A DNA stretch of 64,000 nucleotides from an uncultured bacterium (GCA_903888485.1 CAISTS010000040.1:96389-160388); one strand, 5' to 3'. Counted from the first letter of the stretch, positions 43,113-52,340 are shown. Notes: a model not told the origin generated them from the letters alone. Numbers and translations are program-made.

Positions 43113-43865
43113 CTAGCCGCGGGCCTTTGCGAAGCGCACGGCGACGGCGGCGATGGCGGCGGCGGTTTCGGCGTCGAAGATGCCGTCGCTGCGGCTCTGG
43201 TGGTAGTGGCCCTGAAAGGCCTTGATGACGTCGGTGACGGCGGAATCGGGATTGAGGATGTCGCTGCCGAGTTCCGGCGTCATGGGCACGGCATAGCCGA
43301 TCTCCGACAGCCGGCGCAGCGCGCCGTTGAGATCGACATGGCCCGGCAGGATCACTGTTTCCTCCGGCCACACGCCGATGCCTTCGTCGGCGAGACGAGC
43401 CCACGGGAAGAACTCGCCGGGATCGGCTTTTCGTCCAGGCGCGATGTCCGAGTGCCCGAGCACGTCGCAAGGCGCAATCTGATGACGGTCCATGATCTCG
43501 CCGGCGAGCGCGATGACGGCTTTCATCTGAGCTTCGGGAAATGCGCGATAACCGTACTCATGGCCGGGATTGACGATCTCGATCCCGACCGACGTGCTGT
43601 TGAGGTCGCGCTGGCCGTGCCAGAAAGAAACGCCCGCGTGCCAGGCGCGCATGTCTTCCGCGACCAGGCGATAGATGCTGCCGTCTTCGTCAACGACGTA
43701 GTGCGCGCTGACTTCGGCCTTTGCATCGCACAAACGATCGAGCGCGTTCTGGCAGGTCTTCATGCCGGTGTAGTGCATGACGATATGGCGCACGCCGGCG
43801 CTGCCGCCGACGGGCTTGCGCGGTCCGAAGTTGGGCGAGGGAAGTTCTTTGGTCGGAAGGCGCAT
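43113..43865 (-). CDS. N-acetylmuramoyl-L-alanine amidase with peptidoglycan-binding domain
   Basis: 250 residues. An amidase_2 domain occupies residues ~20-165: HIVMHYTG has the first zinc His (31), VSAHYVVDEDGSIYRLVAED, WHAGVSFWHGQRDLNSTSVG, and VLGHSDIAPGRKADPGEFFP with the second zinc His and Lys/Asp region. A C-terminal peptidoglycan_binding_1-like helical domain follows (LRRLSEIGYAVPMTPELGSD, AVTDVIKAFQGHYHQSR). No clear signal peptide is visible, so it may act in the cytoplasm in wall recycling (AmpD/AmiD role). It is 68 bases after rpoH on the same strand. Confidence 0.9.
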   Translation of the reverse strand: MRLPTKELPSPNFGPRKPVGGSAGVRHIVMHYTGMKTCQNALDRLCDAKAEVSAHYVVDEDGSIYRLVAEDMRAWHAGVSFWHGQRDLNSTSVGIEIVNPGHEYGYRAFPEAQMKAVIALAGEIMDRHQIAPCDVLGHSDIAPGRKADPGEFFPWARLADEGIGVWPEETVILPGHVDLNGALRRLSEIGYAVPMTPELGSDILNPDSAVTDVIKAFQGHYHQSRSDGIFDAETAAAIAAVAVRFAKARG

Positions 43866-43933
43866 GCCGGAGGAACGATGGGCGCGAGGGAACGTTGCGC
43901 GCGATCATATACTGCCAGCATCTGTTGAGAAGC

Positions 43934-44854
43934 CTAGACCGTACCCAGCGCTTCTCCGCCGTGGCGCAGACGCATGTATTGGCCGAGCTTGGCAATCGCC
44001 TTAGCCTCGATCTGGCGCACGCGTTCGGCGGTGAGGCCATAGAGCGCGGCGAGCTTGGCCAGCGTCGCCGGCCGCTCGGTGAGATATCGCTTGGTGACGA
44101 TCTCCTTCTCACGCAGATCGAGCCGCCCCAGCGCTTCGCGCAGCATCGCGGTGCGCCGCGCCTGCTCGTCCTGCGCCGAGAGCGCGTCCTCGGGATTGGG
44201 CGCGCTATCGGCGACCATGTCGCCGATGGTGAGCCCCTCGCTGCCGGGCACCGGCTGGTGCAAGGAGACGTCGTTCGCCGACATGCGCTGGTCCATGGCG
44301 ATGATGTCTTCGCGGGTGACGCGAAAATGTTCCGAGAGCGTGGCGATGTTGGCTTCCGTGAGATGCCGGCTGCCGTCGGTCTGCAGCGCGCGCTTGGCGC
44401 GCTTGAGATTGAAGAACAGCCGCGATTTGCCGGCGCCGGTACCGACCTTCAGGATCGACCAGTTCTGCAGGATGTGATTGAGGATCGCCGCCTTCACCCA
44501 CCAGCGCGCATACGTGGAGAAGCGGAAACCCTTCTCCGGTTTGAAGCGCTCGGCGGACTGTAAGAGACCCAAGTTGCCTTCGCCGATGAGATCGCCAAGC
44601 GGCAGGCCGTAACCAGCGTATTTCTGCGCGATTTTGGGGACCAGTCGCAGATGGCTGCCAATCAGCTCATCGAAGGCCGCGCGGTCGCCGTCCTGATACC
44701 AGCGGCGCACCAAGGCGAGTTCCTCGGCTTCGGTAAGGACGGGATACGCCTTGATGCGCGCGAGGTACGAGCCATGACCCGCGGCAAGTCCGAGCGCAAC
44801 GGCGGGCGTATGAGGCACGCGGCTATCGGTGGGGAGGAGGATGCGTTCGGACAT
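43934..44854 (-). CDS. rpoH: Heat-shock sigma factor RpoH (sigma-32 family)
   Basis: 306 residues. Region 1.2 is YLARIKAYPVLTEAEELALV. Region 2 has SHLRLVPKIAQKYAGYGLPL, DLIGEGNLGLLQSAERFKPE and GFRFSTYARWWVKAAILNHI. The RpoH box is present as SRLFFNLKRAKRAL, a variant of the usual QRKLFFNLR. Region 4.2 is PATLAKLAALYGLTAERVRQ. It directs heat-shock gene transcription. A 10-bp hairpin sits 2 bases before the ATG and contains the only purine-rich stretch that could act as ribosome binding site. Confidence 0.95.
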   Translation of the reverse strand: MSERILLPTDSRVPHTPAVALGLAAGHGSYLARIKAYPVLTEAEELALVRRWYQDGDRAAFDELIGSHLRLVPKIAQKYAGYGLPLGDLIGEGNLGLLQSAERFKPEKGFRFSTYARWWVKAAILNHILQNWSILKVGTGAGKSRLFFNLKRAKRALQTDGSRHLTEANIATLSEHFRVTREDIIAMDQRMSANDVSLHQPVPGSEGLTIGDMVADSAPNPEDALSAQDEQARRTAMLREALGRLDLREKEIVTKRYLTERPATLAKLAALYGLTAERVRQIEAKAIAKLGQYMRLRHGGEALGTV

Positions 44855-44856
44855 GG

Positions 44857-44887
44857 GACTGACTCTCTCTGGTTATTAGAGTCAGTC
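44857..44887 (-). promoter_or_regulatory. Hairpin in the rpoH 5' leader (RNA-thermometer candidate)
   Basis: GACTGACTCT (44857-44866) and AGAGTCAGTC (44878-44887) are exact inverses with an 11-base loop. In the rpoH mRNA the hairpin ends 2 bases before AUG. AGAGAGAG, the only possible Shine-Dalgarno sequence, is split between the loop and the right arm. Each arm also contains a GANTC site. It could be a thermosensor, an operator or a methylation-controlled site. Confidence 0.55.
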
Positions 44888-44974
44888 TAGATTGGGAATG
44901 TGGAGTATTTTAGTGCGCAATTGGTGACAGATGGTAACATTAAGCACTCGTAATTCCGTGCTTTTCCACCCACG

Positions 44975-45002
44975 TTGACGGCCAATTGCAATGGCTTATA
45001 CC
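44975..45002 (+). promoter_or_regulatory. Sigma-70-type promoter of the acyl-CoA dehydrogenase gene
   Basis: TTGACG (44975-44980) and TATACC (44997-45002) are separated by 16 bases. The start codon follows at 45031. It lies in the divergent gap with rpoH. Confidence 0.55.
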
Positions 45003-45030
45003 TGGGCTGAAACCGACCTCGGGGGCTTTG

Positions 45031-46800
45031 ATGACTGTATATGCGGCGCCTTTGCGCGAGATGCGCTTCGTTCTCCACGACGTGTTCGGCGTCGCCGACA
45101 AGCTGACCGCTTTGCCTGGCTACGGTGATGCGACCGCCGACGTCATGGACGCGGTGCTCGATGAATGCGCCAAGCTGTGCGAAGGCGTGCTTTTCCCGAT
45201 CAATCAGACGGGCGACGCCGAGGGCTGCACCTTCAAGGACGGCAAGGTCACGACGCCCAAGGGCTTCAAGGAAGCCTACAAGCAATATGCCGAAGGCGGC
45301 TGGTGCGGACTCACCGCCGATCCCGAATACGGCGGGCAAGGTCTCCCCGAAGCGCTGGACTGTCTCGTCGCCGAAATGATCGGCTCGGCCAATCTGTCGC
45401 TGGGGCTTTATCCGGGCCTGACGCAAGGCACGATCCTCGCCCTCGGCGCGCTCGGCACGCCCGAGCAGAAAACATACTACCTGCCCAAGCTGATCAGCGG
45501 CGAATGGCAAGGCACCATGTGCCTGACGGAATCTCACTCGGGTTCCGACCTCGGATTGCTGCGCAGTAAGGCCGTCCCGAACGGTGACGGCAGCTACAGC
45601 GTCACCGGCACCAAGATTTTCATCTCGGCCGGCGAACACGACATGACCGCCAACCACGTGCATCTCGTGCTCGCGCGTCTGCCCGATGCGCCCGAGGGCG
45701 TGCGCGGCATTTCGATGTTCGTGGTGCCGAAGTTCTTTGACGACGGCAAACAGAACGCTGTGGCCTGCGGCTCCATCGAGCACAAGATGGGCATGAAGGC
45801 TTCGGTGACCTGCGTGATGAACTTCGACGGCGCCAAGGGCTGGCTCGTGGGCCAGCCCCACAAGGGACTCGCCGGCATGTTCGTGATGATGAACAAGGAA
45901 CGCCTGTTCGTCGGCGGTCAGGGCATCAGTCAGTCGGAAGTCGCCTATCAGAGCGCGGTGGCCTACGCGAAAGACCGCATCCAGGGCCGCGCGGCCACGG
46001 GCCCGGCGCATCCCGACAAGGCCGCCGATCCGATCATCGTCCATCCCGACATTCGCAGCCGCCTGCTGCTTGCGCGTTCCATCGTCGAGGCCGAACGCGC
46101 ACTGACGGTCTGGACACACATGAATGCTGACATCTCGCACAAGAGCAGCGATGCGGCCGCGTGCCAGCACGCCGAGGACATGGTCGGGCTGATGACGCCC
46201 ATCGTCAAAGCCGCCGGGACGGGCTTCGGCAGCGAGATCACCAACTCACTGCTCCAGGTGCTGGGCGGCCACGGCTACATCCGCGAGCACGGCATGGAGC
46301 AGCTGGTGCGCGACGTGCGCATCACCGAGATCTACGAAGGCACCAACACCATCCAGGCGCTGGACCTTGTCGGCCGCAAGCTCGGCATCGAGGGTGGGCG
46401 CCTGTTCACCGGCTGGCTGCGTGAAGTCGAGGCGACATTGAAGAAGCTCGACGGCCGTAACGATTTGGCCGAGTTCACCGGCCCGCTCAAGGATGCCGTC
46501 GAGAAACTGAAGAGCGTCACCACGTGGATGGTGGAGGCCTCCAAGACCGATCCCAATGCGCGCGCCGCCGCCGCCAACGACTACTTGCGCTTCTTCGCGC
46601 TGACGGCCTTCGCGTGGATGTGGGTGCTGATGATCGAGGCGGCGCTGGCCAAGAAGAACGACGATGCCGACTTCGCCAATGCCAAGCTCAACGTTGGGCG
46701 CTACTTCATGCAACGCGTGCTGCCGCAGATCGGCGGGCTCGACGCGGTTATCCGCGCCGGGAGCAAACCGCTGATGGCGATGGCGGAAGGCGCGTTCTGA
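45031..46800 (+). CDS. Acyl-CoA dehydrogenase (DmdC-like, long form)
   Basis: 589 residues, the length of the extended group that includes DmdC (3-methylmercaptopropionyl-CoA dehydrogenase), rather than the ~380 of short ones. It begins MTVYAAPLREMRFVLHDVFG, the typical N-terminus of this group. The FAD segment is GTMCLTESHSGSDLGLLRSK, and LPKLISGEWQ, SVTGTKIFISAGEHDM and TGFGSEITNSLLQVLGGHGY follow. The Glu-containing EHGMEQLVRDVRITEIYEGT segment is conserved. A C-terminal domain follows (residues ~465-589). The substrate is uncertain. The frame opens at 44986, but that would start before the promoter's expected start site. The next gene overlaps its stop codon. Confidence 0.93.
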   Translation: MTVYAAPLREMRFVLHDVFGVADKLTALPGYGDATADVMDAVLDECAKLCEGVLFPINQTGDAEGCTFKDGKVTTPKGFKEAYKQYAEGGWCGLTADPEYGGQGLPEALDCLVAEMIGSANLSLGLYPGLTQGTILALGALGTPEQKTYYLPKLISGEWQGTMCLTESHSGSDLGLLRSKAVPNGDGSYSVTGTKIFISAGEHDMTANHVHLVLARLPDAPEGVRGISMFVVPKFFDDGKQNAVACGSIEHKMGMKASVTCVMNFDGAKGWLVGQPHKGLAGMFVMMNKERLFVGGQGISQSEVAYQSAVAYAKDRIQGRAATGPAHPDKAADPIIVHPDIRSRLLLARSIVEAERALTVWTHMNADISHKSSDAAACQHAEDMVGLMTPIVKAAGTGFGSEITNSLLQVLGGHGYIREHGMEQLVRDVRITEIYEGTNTIQALDLVGRKLGIEGGRLFTGWLREVEATLKKLDGRNDLAEFTGPLKDAVEKLKSVTTWMVEASKTDPNARAAAANDYLRFFALTAFAWMWVLMIEAALAKKNDDADFANAKLNVGRYFMQRVLPQIGGLDAVIRAGSKPLMAMAEGAF

Positions 46801-49800
46801 TCGGGCTCCCCGCGAGCCGGCGCGTTCGCATCCTCGCCGCCGCCGCGGCAGGTGTTCTCCTCCTCGTCGGCCTGTTGCTCGTGGCGCCCGGTTTCATCGA
46901 CTGGACGCCTTACCGCGCAGGCGTTGCGGAGCGCTTGGCGGCGGCCACGGGCAAGCCTGTTTCCATCGAAGGCGATCTCGACCTCGTGCTGCTGCCGCGC
47001 CCGGCCTTCAACGCCGATGCGGTGCGCATCGGCGACAACGGCCCTGGCGATTTCGTCGCCATCGACCGGCTTTCGGCGCGCCTTGCGTTCCTGCCGCTGC
47101 TGGTTGGCGAACTCGAATTCCGCGAGCTGGTGTTGCGCCGGCCGGCGGCGCGCTTCACGCGCGCGGACTCGGGCGCGGTGGACTTCCTGATTTTCGACCG
47201 CCCGGCGCCGGCGCCGGCGCCGGCGGCGAAGGCACCGTCACAATTCGATCTCGACATCGACCGCATCGTCATCGACGACGGCGTGCTGACCTTTGCCGGG
47301 TCAAGCGGCGCGGATAGTTTTGCGCTGCAAGGCATGGACCTCGTGTTGCGGGCGCGTCCGGGCGCGCCAATTACGCTGAAAGGCGATGCCGTCGCGGGGT
47401 CCACGCCGTTCACCATCGACGCATCGCTCGCACGCGGCCCGGGCACGCGGCCCCTCACGGTCAGCGCAACGCTGCCTGAAGCCGATGGCGCCCTTCGTTT
47501 TTCAGGAACGTTCACATCCCAAAGCCAGGGCTGGGATCTGCGCGGCGATTTGACGGGGAATAGCGCCAGCACGACCACGCTGCTGGCGGCCATCGGCGTG
47601 ATCGCGCCCGGTACGGCGACACCGCAGGCCATGCAGAAGCCGCTTTCCTTCAGCGCCAAGGTGCGTGCAGGCCCGGGGGCGCTGGCGGCCGATCCGCTGG
47701 CCTTCGATGTTGGTGGTACAGCGGTGCGGGGCTCCGCCCAATGGACGGGCGCGAATGATACGCCCATCGAAGTGAAACTCGAAGTGGGCGCGGTCGCGCT
47801 CGAGACATGGCGCACCGCCGCCATTTTGCCGGTTGTGCCTTTCAGTGTCATCGGCACGGCGTTCGCGCAGAATGCACCTTTGCCCCCCGCGCTGCCCGCG
47901 CGCGGCCCGGGCGCACGTTTCGATGTGCGCATTCCGGCCATGACCTATCGCGGACAGGCGTTGCGCAATGTTGTCATCGCGGCATCGCTCGCGCAGAGCG
48001 AACTCACCATCAGCGACGCTTCCGTCGAAATGCCCGCGGCGACGCGCGCCCGGGCCACCGGGCGCCTGCGTTTGAACGGCGAGAACGCCTTCGACGGCAG
48101 CCTCGACGTATTCACCGGCGATCTGCGCGGTCTGCTGACGTGGCTGGGGTCCACGCCCGAGGGCGCGCCGGGACGCCTGGGCGCGGCCTCCTTTCGCGCC
48201 AACGTGCAGGGGACGGCTGCGCAATTCACCCTCAGCGACGTGAACGCTGCGGTCGATACCAGCACCATCACGGGCCGGCTTGGTCTCACACACGGCGCGC
48301 GGCCCATGTGGAATGTTGACATTGCCGTGAGCGCATTCAACTTCGATGCGTATCGATCGCTGCGCTTGCAGGAAGAGCAACAGACGGCGCAGCCCGCCGC
48401 CGCCCCTGTGCCGGCGGCGAAGCCCAATGCCTATGGCGTTACCCCCGTGTTCGCGAAATTCGCGGCGCTCGCCGACGTGGACGCCGACGTGCGCTTGCAG
48501 GTCGATGCCCTCACCACCGGTGGTGTTCCGGGCGGCAAGGTTGGTCTCGACGTCAGCTTGAAAGACGGCACGCTGGTCATGCGCAGCGCCTCTTTTGAAA
48601 ACGTCGGCGGCGCCACCGCCTGGTTCGGCGGCGGCATCGGCGGCTTCGGCGTCACGCCGCGCTTCGACGATCTGCAGTTCGATATCTCGGCAGCGGACCC
48701 CGCGCGCGTTGGCCGCGCCTTCGGTTTCGAAGTGCCGGAGCTGCTGCGCGATTTCAGACCTATCGCGCTCACTGGCGTCATCAAGGGCAGTCTGGCGCAG
48801 GCCGAGATCAATGCCACAGCGAAAGCGGAGAATTTGACCGTGCAGGTGAGCGGGCAGGGGCTGACCCTCGATGCCCAACCGCACTATGAGTTCAACATCG
48901 ACGCCGCGCAGCCGAGTTATGCGGCCTTGGTGAAGGCGGCGGGCATGAGCTGGCCCTTGGCCACGCCCGATCCCGGCGCGGTGAAGTTTACCGCACACCT
49001 CATACATGACGCGGGCACGACAAAAATCGAGGACCTCGATCTGCATGTCGGCGACAATAGGGTCGCGGGCGCGCTCAGCATCGCGCGCAGCGGTGATGTG
49101 CGCGAGGTAACGGGAAATCTCACGGGCATAGCGCTGGCTGCGGATCGGCTGTGGCCGCCCAGCCGCGCGCCGCTTCCAGCGCCGGCGGCCAAACCCAAAG
49201 CCGGCATACGCGCTGCACCGGTACCGAAGGCCCCGCCATGGTCCCAGGAACCCCTCGACTGGTCTTTCCTCACCGGGTGGAACGGCAACGTGCAGATCGC
49301 CGGCAAAGCGCTCACCTTGCGCGGCGTGCAAGTGCAGGACTTTTCTGCGACCCTCGCGATGCAGGACGGCGTGCTCGAGGTTCAGGGTTGGCAAGGCAAG
49401 GTGTTCGGCGCACCGGGCCAACTTTACCTGCGCGTAGCCGCCGCGCCTGTGCCGCAGGTGCAAGGCGAGCTCGCATTCCTCGGCGGCAATCTTGCGGGCA
49501 TTGCGGGGGCAGTGAACCGTGGGCAGGCGGGACTCGCCTCCGCAGGCCGCGCCGATTTCGCCGGAACGTTCCGCGCCGCGGGCGCGACGCCGGCGGCGCT
49601 GGCGGCGAGCCTTTCAGGTTCCGGCACGGCGAAGATCACCGCCAGCGAAACCGGCAGCGGGGCGATCTCGGGAATTCTGGGCGCTATCGGCGCGGTCAGT
49701 CAGCTTGAGGGCGGCGGCAGGGCCCCGGTAACAATGGAGACGCGTTTCTCGGCTGCGGAAGGCAAGATCAAGATCGAGGACGCGACCGTGGCGTCGAAAT

Positions 49801-49979
49801 CTTACGGCGGCGCTTTCACCGGCGTCATCGATATCGGACAATGGCTGGTGGATCTCTCCGGCCGCCTGCGGCTTGAGTCCCGCACCGGCGGCGACGCGGG
49901 CCGCAACGTGACCGTGCCCATCACCGTCAAGGGGCAGCTTGATTTGCCGAATATCACGCTCAGGCCTGCCGGTTCTTGA
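46797..49979 (+). CDS. AsmA-family protein, probable CTG start
   Basis: About 1060 residues. One N-terminal membrane anchor (ILAAAAAGVLLLVGLLLVAP) is followed by FIDWTPYRAGVAERLAAATG and KPVSIEGDLDLVLLPRPAFN, the conserved AsmA N-terminal motif, with a large periplasmic part rich in short beta strands. The C-terminus carries the AsmA C-domain ([30 protein letters not shown]). AsmA-like proteins are implicated in envelope lipid homeostasis and transport. No ATG, GTG or TTG precedes the anchor outside the upstream gene. CTG 46797 overlaps the dehydrogenase stop (CTGA), with GGAAGG six bases upstream, and is proposed as the start. Confidence 0.88.
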   Translation: MIGLPASRRVRILAAAAAGVLLLVGLLLVAPGFIDWTPYRAGVAERLAAATGKPVSIEGDLDLVLLPRPAFNADAVRIGDNGPGDFVAIDRLSARLAFLPLLVGELEFRELVLRRPAARFTRADSGAVDFLIFDRPAPAPAPAAKAPSQFDLDIDRIVIDDGVLTFAGSSGADSFALQGMDLVLRARPGAPITLKGDAVAGSTPFTIDASLARGPGTRPLTVSATLPEADGALRFSGTFTSQSQGWDLRGDLTGNSASTTTLLAAIGVIAPGTATPQAMQKPLSFSAKVRAGPGALAADPLAFDVGGTAVRGSAQWTGANDTPIEVKLEVGAVALETWRTAAILPVVPFSVIGTAFAQNAPLPPALPARGPGARFDVRIPAMTYRGQALRNVVIAASLAQSELTISDASVEMPAATRARATGRLRLNGENAFDGSLDVFTGDLRGLLTWLGSTPEGAPGRLGAASFRANVQGTAAQFTLSDVNAAVDTSTITGRLGLTHGARPMWNVDIAVSAFNFDAYRSLRLQEEQQTAQPAAAPVPAAKPNAYGVTPVFAKFAALADVDADVRLQVDALTTGGVPGGKVGLDVSLKDGTLVMRSASFENVGGATAWFGGGIGGFGVTPRFDDLQFDISAADPARVGRAFGFEVPELLRDFRPIALTGVIKGSLAQAEINATAKAENLTVQVSGQGLTLDAQPHYEFNIDAAQPSYAALVKAAGMSWPLATPDPGAVKFTAHLIHDAGTTKIEDLDLHVGDNRVAGALSIARSGDVREVTGNLTGIALAADRLWPPSRAPLPAPAAKPKAGIRAAPVPKAPPWSQEPLDWSFLTGWNGNVQIAGKALTLRGVQVQDFSATLAMQDGVLEVQGWQGKVFGAPGQLYLRVAAAPVPQVQGELAFLGGNLAGIAGAVNRGQAGLASAGRADFAGTFRAAGATPAALAASLSGSGTAKITASETGSGAISGILGAIGAVSQLEGGGRAPVTMETRFSAAEGKIKIEDATVASKSYGGAFTGVIDIGQWLVDLSGRLRLESRTGGDAGRNVTVPITVKGQLDLPNITLRPAGS

Positions 49980-50169
49980 ACTCCTTCAATACGTAAAGCC
50001 GGATCGCGCTGGAGAGATTGCCGGTGCGCGCGCCGTCGATTTCAACGATGAGCGCGTTGAAGGATTTACCGCGCCGCGCGGCAATCTCGCGCAACGCGTC
50101 CCAGAATTCGGCCTCGATCGACACGCTGGTGCGGTGACCGGCGATATCGACGGATCGCTTCTTAATCAT
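49960..50169 (-). CDS. Ribbon-helix-helix domain protein
   Basis: 69 residues. It reads [20 protein letters not shown] with a basic first strand, then helices [20 protein letters not shown] and [20 protein letters not shown]. This is the RHH_4 type common in Alphaproteobacteria. It is a likely DNA-binding protein, though a target is unknown. The start overlaps the end of fumC by 8 bases on the same strand, and the end overlaps the 3' end of the convergent AsmA gene by 20 bases. Expression therefore probably depends on fumC. Confidence 0.85.
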   Translation of the reverse strand: MIKKRSVDIAGHRTSVSIEAEFWDALREIAARRGKSFNALIVEIDGARTGNLSSAIRLYVLKEFKNRQA

Positions 50170-51553
50170 GAGGTCCGATCATGTCGCCGGGCTTCACCCA
50201 GGCGTCGAAGTCGCCCGCGCCGACATAGCCGGTCTTCAGCGCCGCGTCCTTCAGCGTCAGGCCTTCGGCATGGGCTTTCTTGGCGATCTCGGCGGCCTTG
50301 TCGTAGCCGATGTGCGGCGCCAGCGCGGTCACCAGCATCAGCGAATTGCCCACATGGCGCGCGATCATCTCCTTGTCGGCTTTCAGCCCGATGAGACAGT
50401 GATCGATGAAACTGTGCGTCGCATCGGTGAGCAGGCGGATCGACTGCAGCACATTGGCGATGATCACCGGCTTGAAGACGTTGAGCTCCAAATGCCCGTG
50501 CGAACCCGCGACCGTGACCGCGGTGTTGTTGCCCATGACTTGCGCGCAGACCATGGTGAGGGCTTCGGCCTGCGTCGGGTTGACCTTGCCCGGCATGATT
50601 GACGAGCCCGGCTCGTTGGCCGGTAGGATCAGTTCACCGAGGCCCGAACGCGGGCCCGAGGCCAACAAACGGATGTCGTTGGCGACCTTCATCAGCGACA
50701 CGGCGATGGTGTTGAGCGCACCCGAAAGCTCGACCATGGCGTCGTGGGTGGCCAGCGATTCGAAAAAGTTGGTCGACGGCCAGAAGGCAAGGTCGGTCGC
50801 CTTGCGAAGCTCGGCGCAGAACTTGTCGGCAAAACCTTTCTTGGCGTTGAGCCCGGTGCCGACGGCGGTGCCGCCCTGGGCAAGGCGCAGCACGCGCGGC
50901 ATTGTGGCCTTCAAACGCTCGACGCCGTAACCGGCCTGCGCGGCGTAACCCGAAAATTCCTGACCGAGGGTGAGGGGCGTGGCATCCTGCAAATGTGTGC
51001 GCCCGATTTTGACGATGCTCGAGAATTGATCGGCCTTGTTCTCGAGTACGTTCTGCAGCTTCTCGAGCGCCGGCATCAACTTACCCGTGACTTCGATGGC
51101 CGCCGCGATGTGCATCACCGCGGGGAAGCTGTCATTCGACGACTGCCCGCGGTTGACATGATCGTTGGGGTGCACCGGCGACTTGCCGCCCTTCCTGCCG
51201 GCGAGCATCTCGTTGGCGCGGCCGGCGATCACTTCATTGGCGTTCATGTTGGTCTGGGTGCCCGAGCCGGTCTGCCAGATCACCAGGGGGAACTCGTCAT
51301 CCAGCTTGCCGTCGGCGACTTCCTGCGCTGCGTTCGCGATGGCATCGGCGAGATCGGCGGGCAGTTCACCGAGCGCCTTGTTGGCAAGTGCGGCGGCGCG
51401 CTTCTGTTGACCGAAGGCGCGCACGAGGGCGAGCGGCATACGCTCGCCACCGATCTTGAAGTTCTGGATGCTGCGCTGTGTCTGCGCGCCCCAGTAATGA
51501 TCGGCAGGCACATCGACGGCGCCCATGGTGTCGGTCTCGGTGCGGGTGGACAT
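50162..51553 (-). CDS. fumC: Class II fumarate hydratase FumC
   Basis: 463 residues. This iron-independent TCA-cycle enzyme belongs to the aspartase/fumarase superfamily. It begins [20 protein letters not shown] with [58 protein letters not shown] (catalytic His), and the signature [20 protein letters not shown] follow. The C-terminal ends in [13 protein letters not shown]. An iron-dependent class I fumarase lies 0.8 kb away on the same strand; the pair would give redundancy under iron limitation or oxidative stress. Confidence 0.97.
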   Translation of the reverse strand: MSTRTETDTMGAVDVPADHYWGAQTQRSIQNFKIGGERMPLALVRAFGQQKRAAALANKALGELPADLADAIANAAQEVADGKLDDEFPLVIWQTGSGTQTNMNANEVIAGRANEMLAGRKGGKSPVHPNDHVNRGQSSNDSFPAVMHIAAAIEVTGKLMPALEKLQNVLENKADQFSSIVKIGRTHLQDATPLTLGQEFSGYAAQAGYGVERLKATMPRVLRLAQGGTAVGTGLNAKKGFADKFCAELRKATDLAFWPSTNFFESLATHDAMVELSGALNTIAVSLMKVANDIRLLASGPRSGLGELILPANEPGSSIMPGKVNPTQAEALTMVCAQVMGNNTAVTVAGSHGHLELNVFKPVIIANVLQSIRLLTDATHSFIDHCLIGLKADKEMIARHVGNSLMLVTALAPHIGYDKAAEIAKKAHAEGLTLKDAALKTGYVGAGDFDAWVKPGDMIGPHD

Positions 51554-51562
51554 GCAGTTCCC

Positions 51563-52210
51563 TTACGACTTGGACGACAAGCCTGCGAGGAATTGCGCCG
51601 CCGCGTCAAGGGTGGCTGTCAGGTTTTGGTCATGAGTGAGGCCGGAAGCCTTGCGCGGCTTCAGGTCATGGTCGCCGTCCTCGGCCCAATGGAGACGGAT
51701 TTTCTTCGATAGGGTCAGCGCCGACACGGCCTCGCGGTCGCCCATGGGGTCGCGCGTGCCTTGGCAGATGAGCGTCGGCGTCTTCAGCTTGACGAGATGT
51801 TCGGTGCGCGGCTTGTCTTTGCGTCCCGCGCCGTAGAACGGATAGCCGAGGCAGAGCAGGCCGCGAACACCCGCCTCGTCGGCGATCAGGCTCGCCATAC
51901 GCCCGCCCATGGACTTGCCGCCGATGACGAGCTTGTCCGCGCCGATCTCAGCGATCACCGCGCGCCAGGTGTCGAGCAGAACAGGCTGACGGTCCGGCGG
52001 CTTCTTTTTCCCGTCCGTGCGCCGCGCCGCCATGTAGGGGAACTCGAACCGCGCAACGCGATAGCCGTGTTTGGCGAGACCTTCGGCAAAGAAAGTCATG
52101 AACGGCGTATCCATCGGCGCACCCGCGCCGTGCGCGAGGGCGACAGCCAGCGGTGCAGTCTTTGAGCCGTTGAACAGAAGTTTCGGCAAAGGCACGGCGG
52201 TCAATCTCAC
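51563..52210 (-). CDS. Alpha/beta hydrolase (KANL3/Tex30-like dienelactone hydrolase family)
   Basis: 215 residues from GTG 52210. VALAHGAGAPMDTPFMTFFA contains the HGAG oxyanion loop, DKLVIGGKSMGGRMASLIAD has the nucleophile elbow GKSMGG (Ser), LICQGTRDPMG carries the acid Asp and EDGDHDLKPRKASG carries the catalytic His. This is the small KANL3/Tex30 type; the substrate is unknown. The frame remains open to 52261, but that region is the left end of repeat B. GTG 52210 or TTG 52204 (GGAG five bases upstream) are better starts. It ends 9 bases before fumC. Confidence 0.85.
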   Translation of the reverse strand: MRLTAVPLPKLLFNGSKTAPLAVALAHGAGAPMDTPFMTFFAEGLAKHGYRVARFEFPYMAARRTDGKKKPPDRQPVLLDTWRAVIAEIGADKLVIGGKSMGGRMASLIADEAGVRGLLCLGYPFYGAGRKDKPRTEHLVKLKTPTLICQGTRDPMGDREAVSALTLSKKIRLHWAEDGDHDLKPRKASGLTHDQNLTATLDAAAQFLAGLSSKS

Positions 52211-52216
52211 TCCACT

Positions 52217-52340
52217 GTCGTCCTCGGACTTGTTCCGAGGACCCAGGGTGGCGGCCACCACACGGTGCGGTGAGTGCAGTGATGGCTACTGAAACCGAGT
52301 TTCCCAACCCTGGACCCTCGGTACAAGCCCGAGGGTGACG
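52217..52340. repeat. Two-hairpin intergenic repeat, copy B
   Basis: The left hairpin TCCTCGGACTTGTTCCGAGGA is an 8-bp stem (TCCTCGGA/TCCGAGGA). The right hairpin has CCCTCGG and CCGAGGG with loop TACAAGC, then GTGACG. It shares outer blocks with copy A at 5046-5190 (GTCGTCC ... GACCCAG and CCTGGA ... GGTGACG), while the hairpin bases co-vary and the centre differs. It lies between the hydrolase start and the class I fumarase end. Confidence 0.75.

Noticed and set aside
42857..43928. Open frames across 42689-43072
   Set aside because: This stretch is RNase P RNA; the frames crossing it are coincidental.
46524..46796. ATG start of the AsmA frame deep inside the dehydrogenase gene
   Set aside because: The extra 91 residues are Arg-rich and out of frame with the dehydrogenase, which is well conserved there; the AsmA anchor begins only after 46797.
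47502..49463. A 653-codon reverse-strand frame opposite the AsmA-family gene
   Set aside because: Low-complexity, Arg/Gly/Gln-rich translation with no signal or motif; the AsmA frame has coherent domains.
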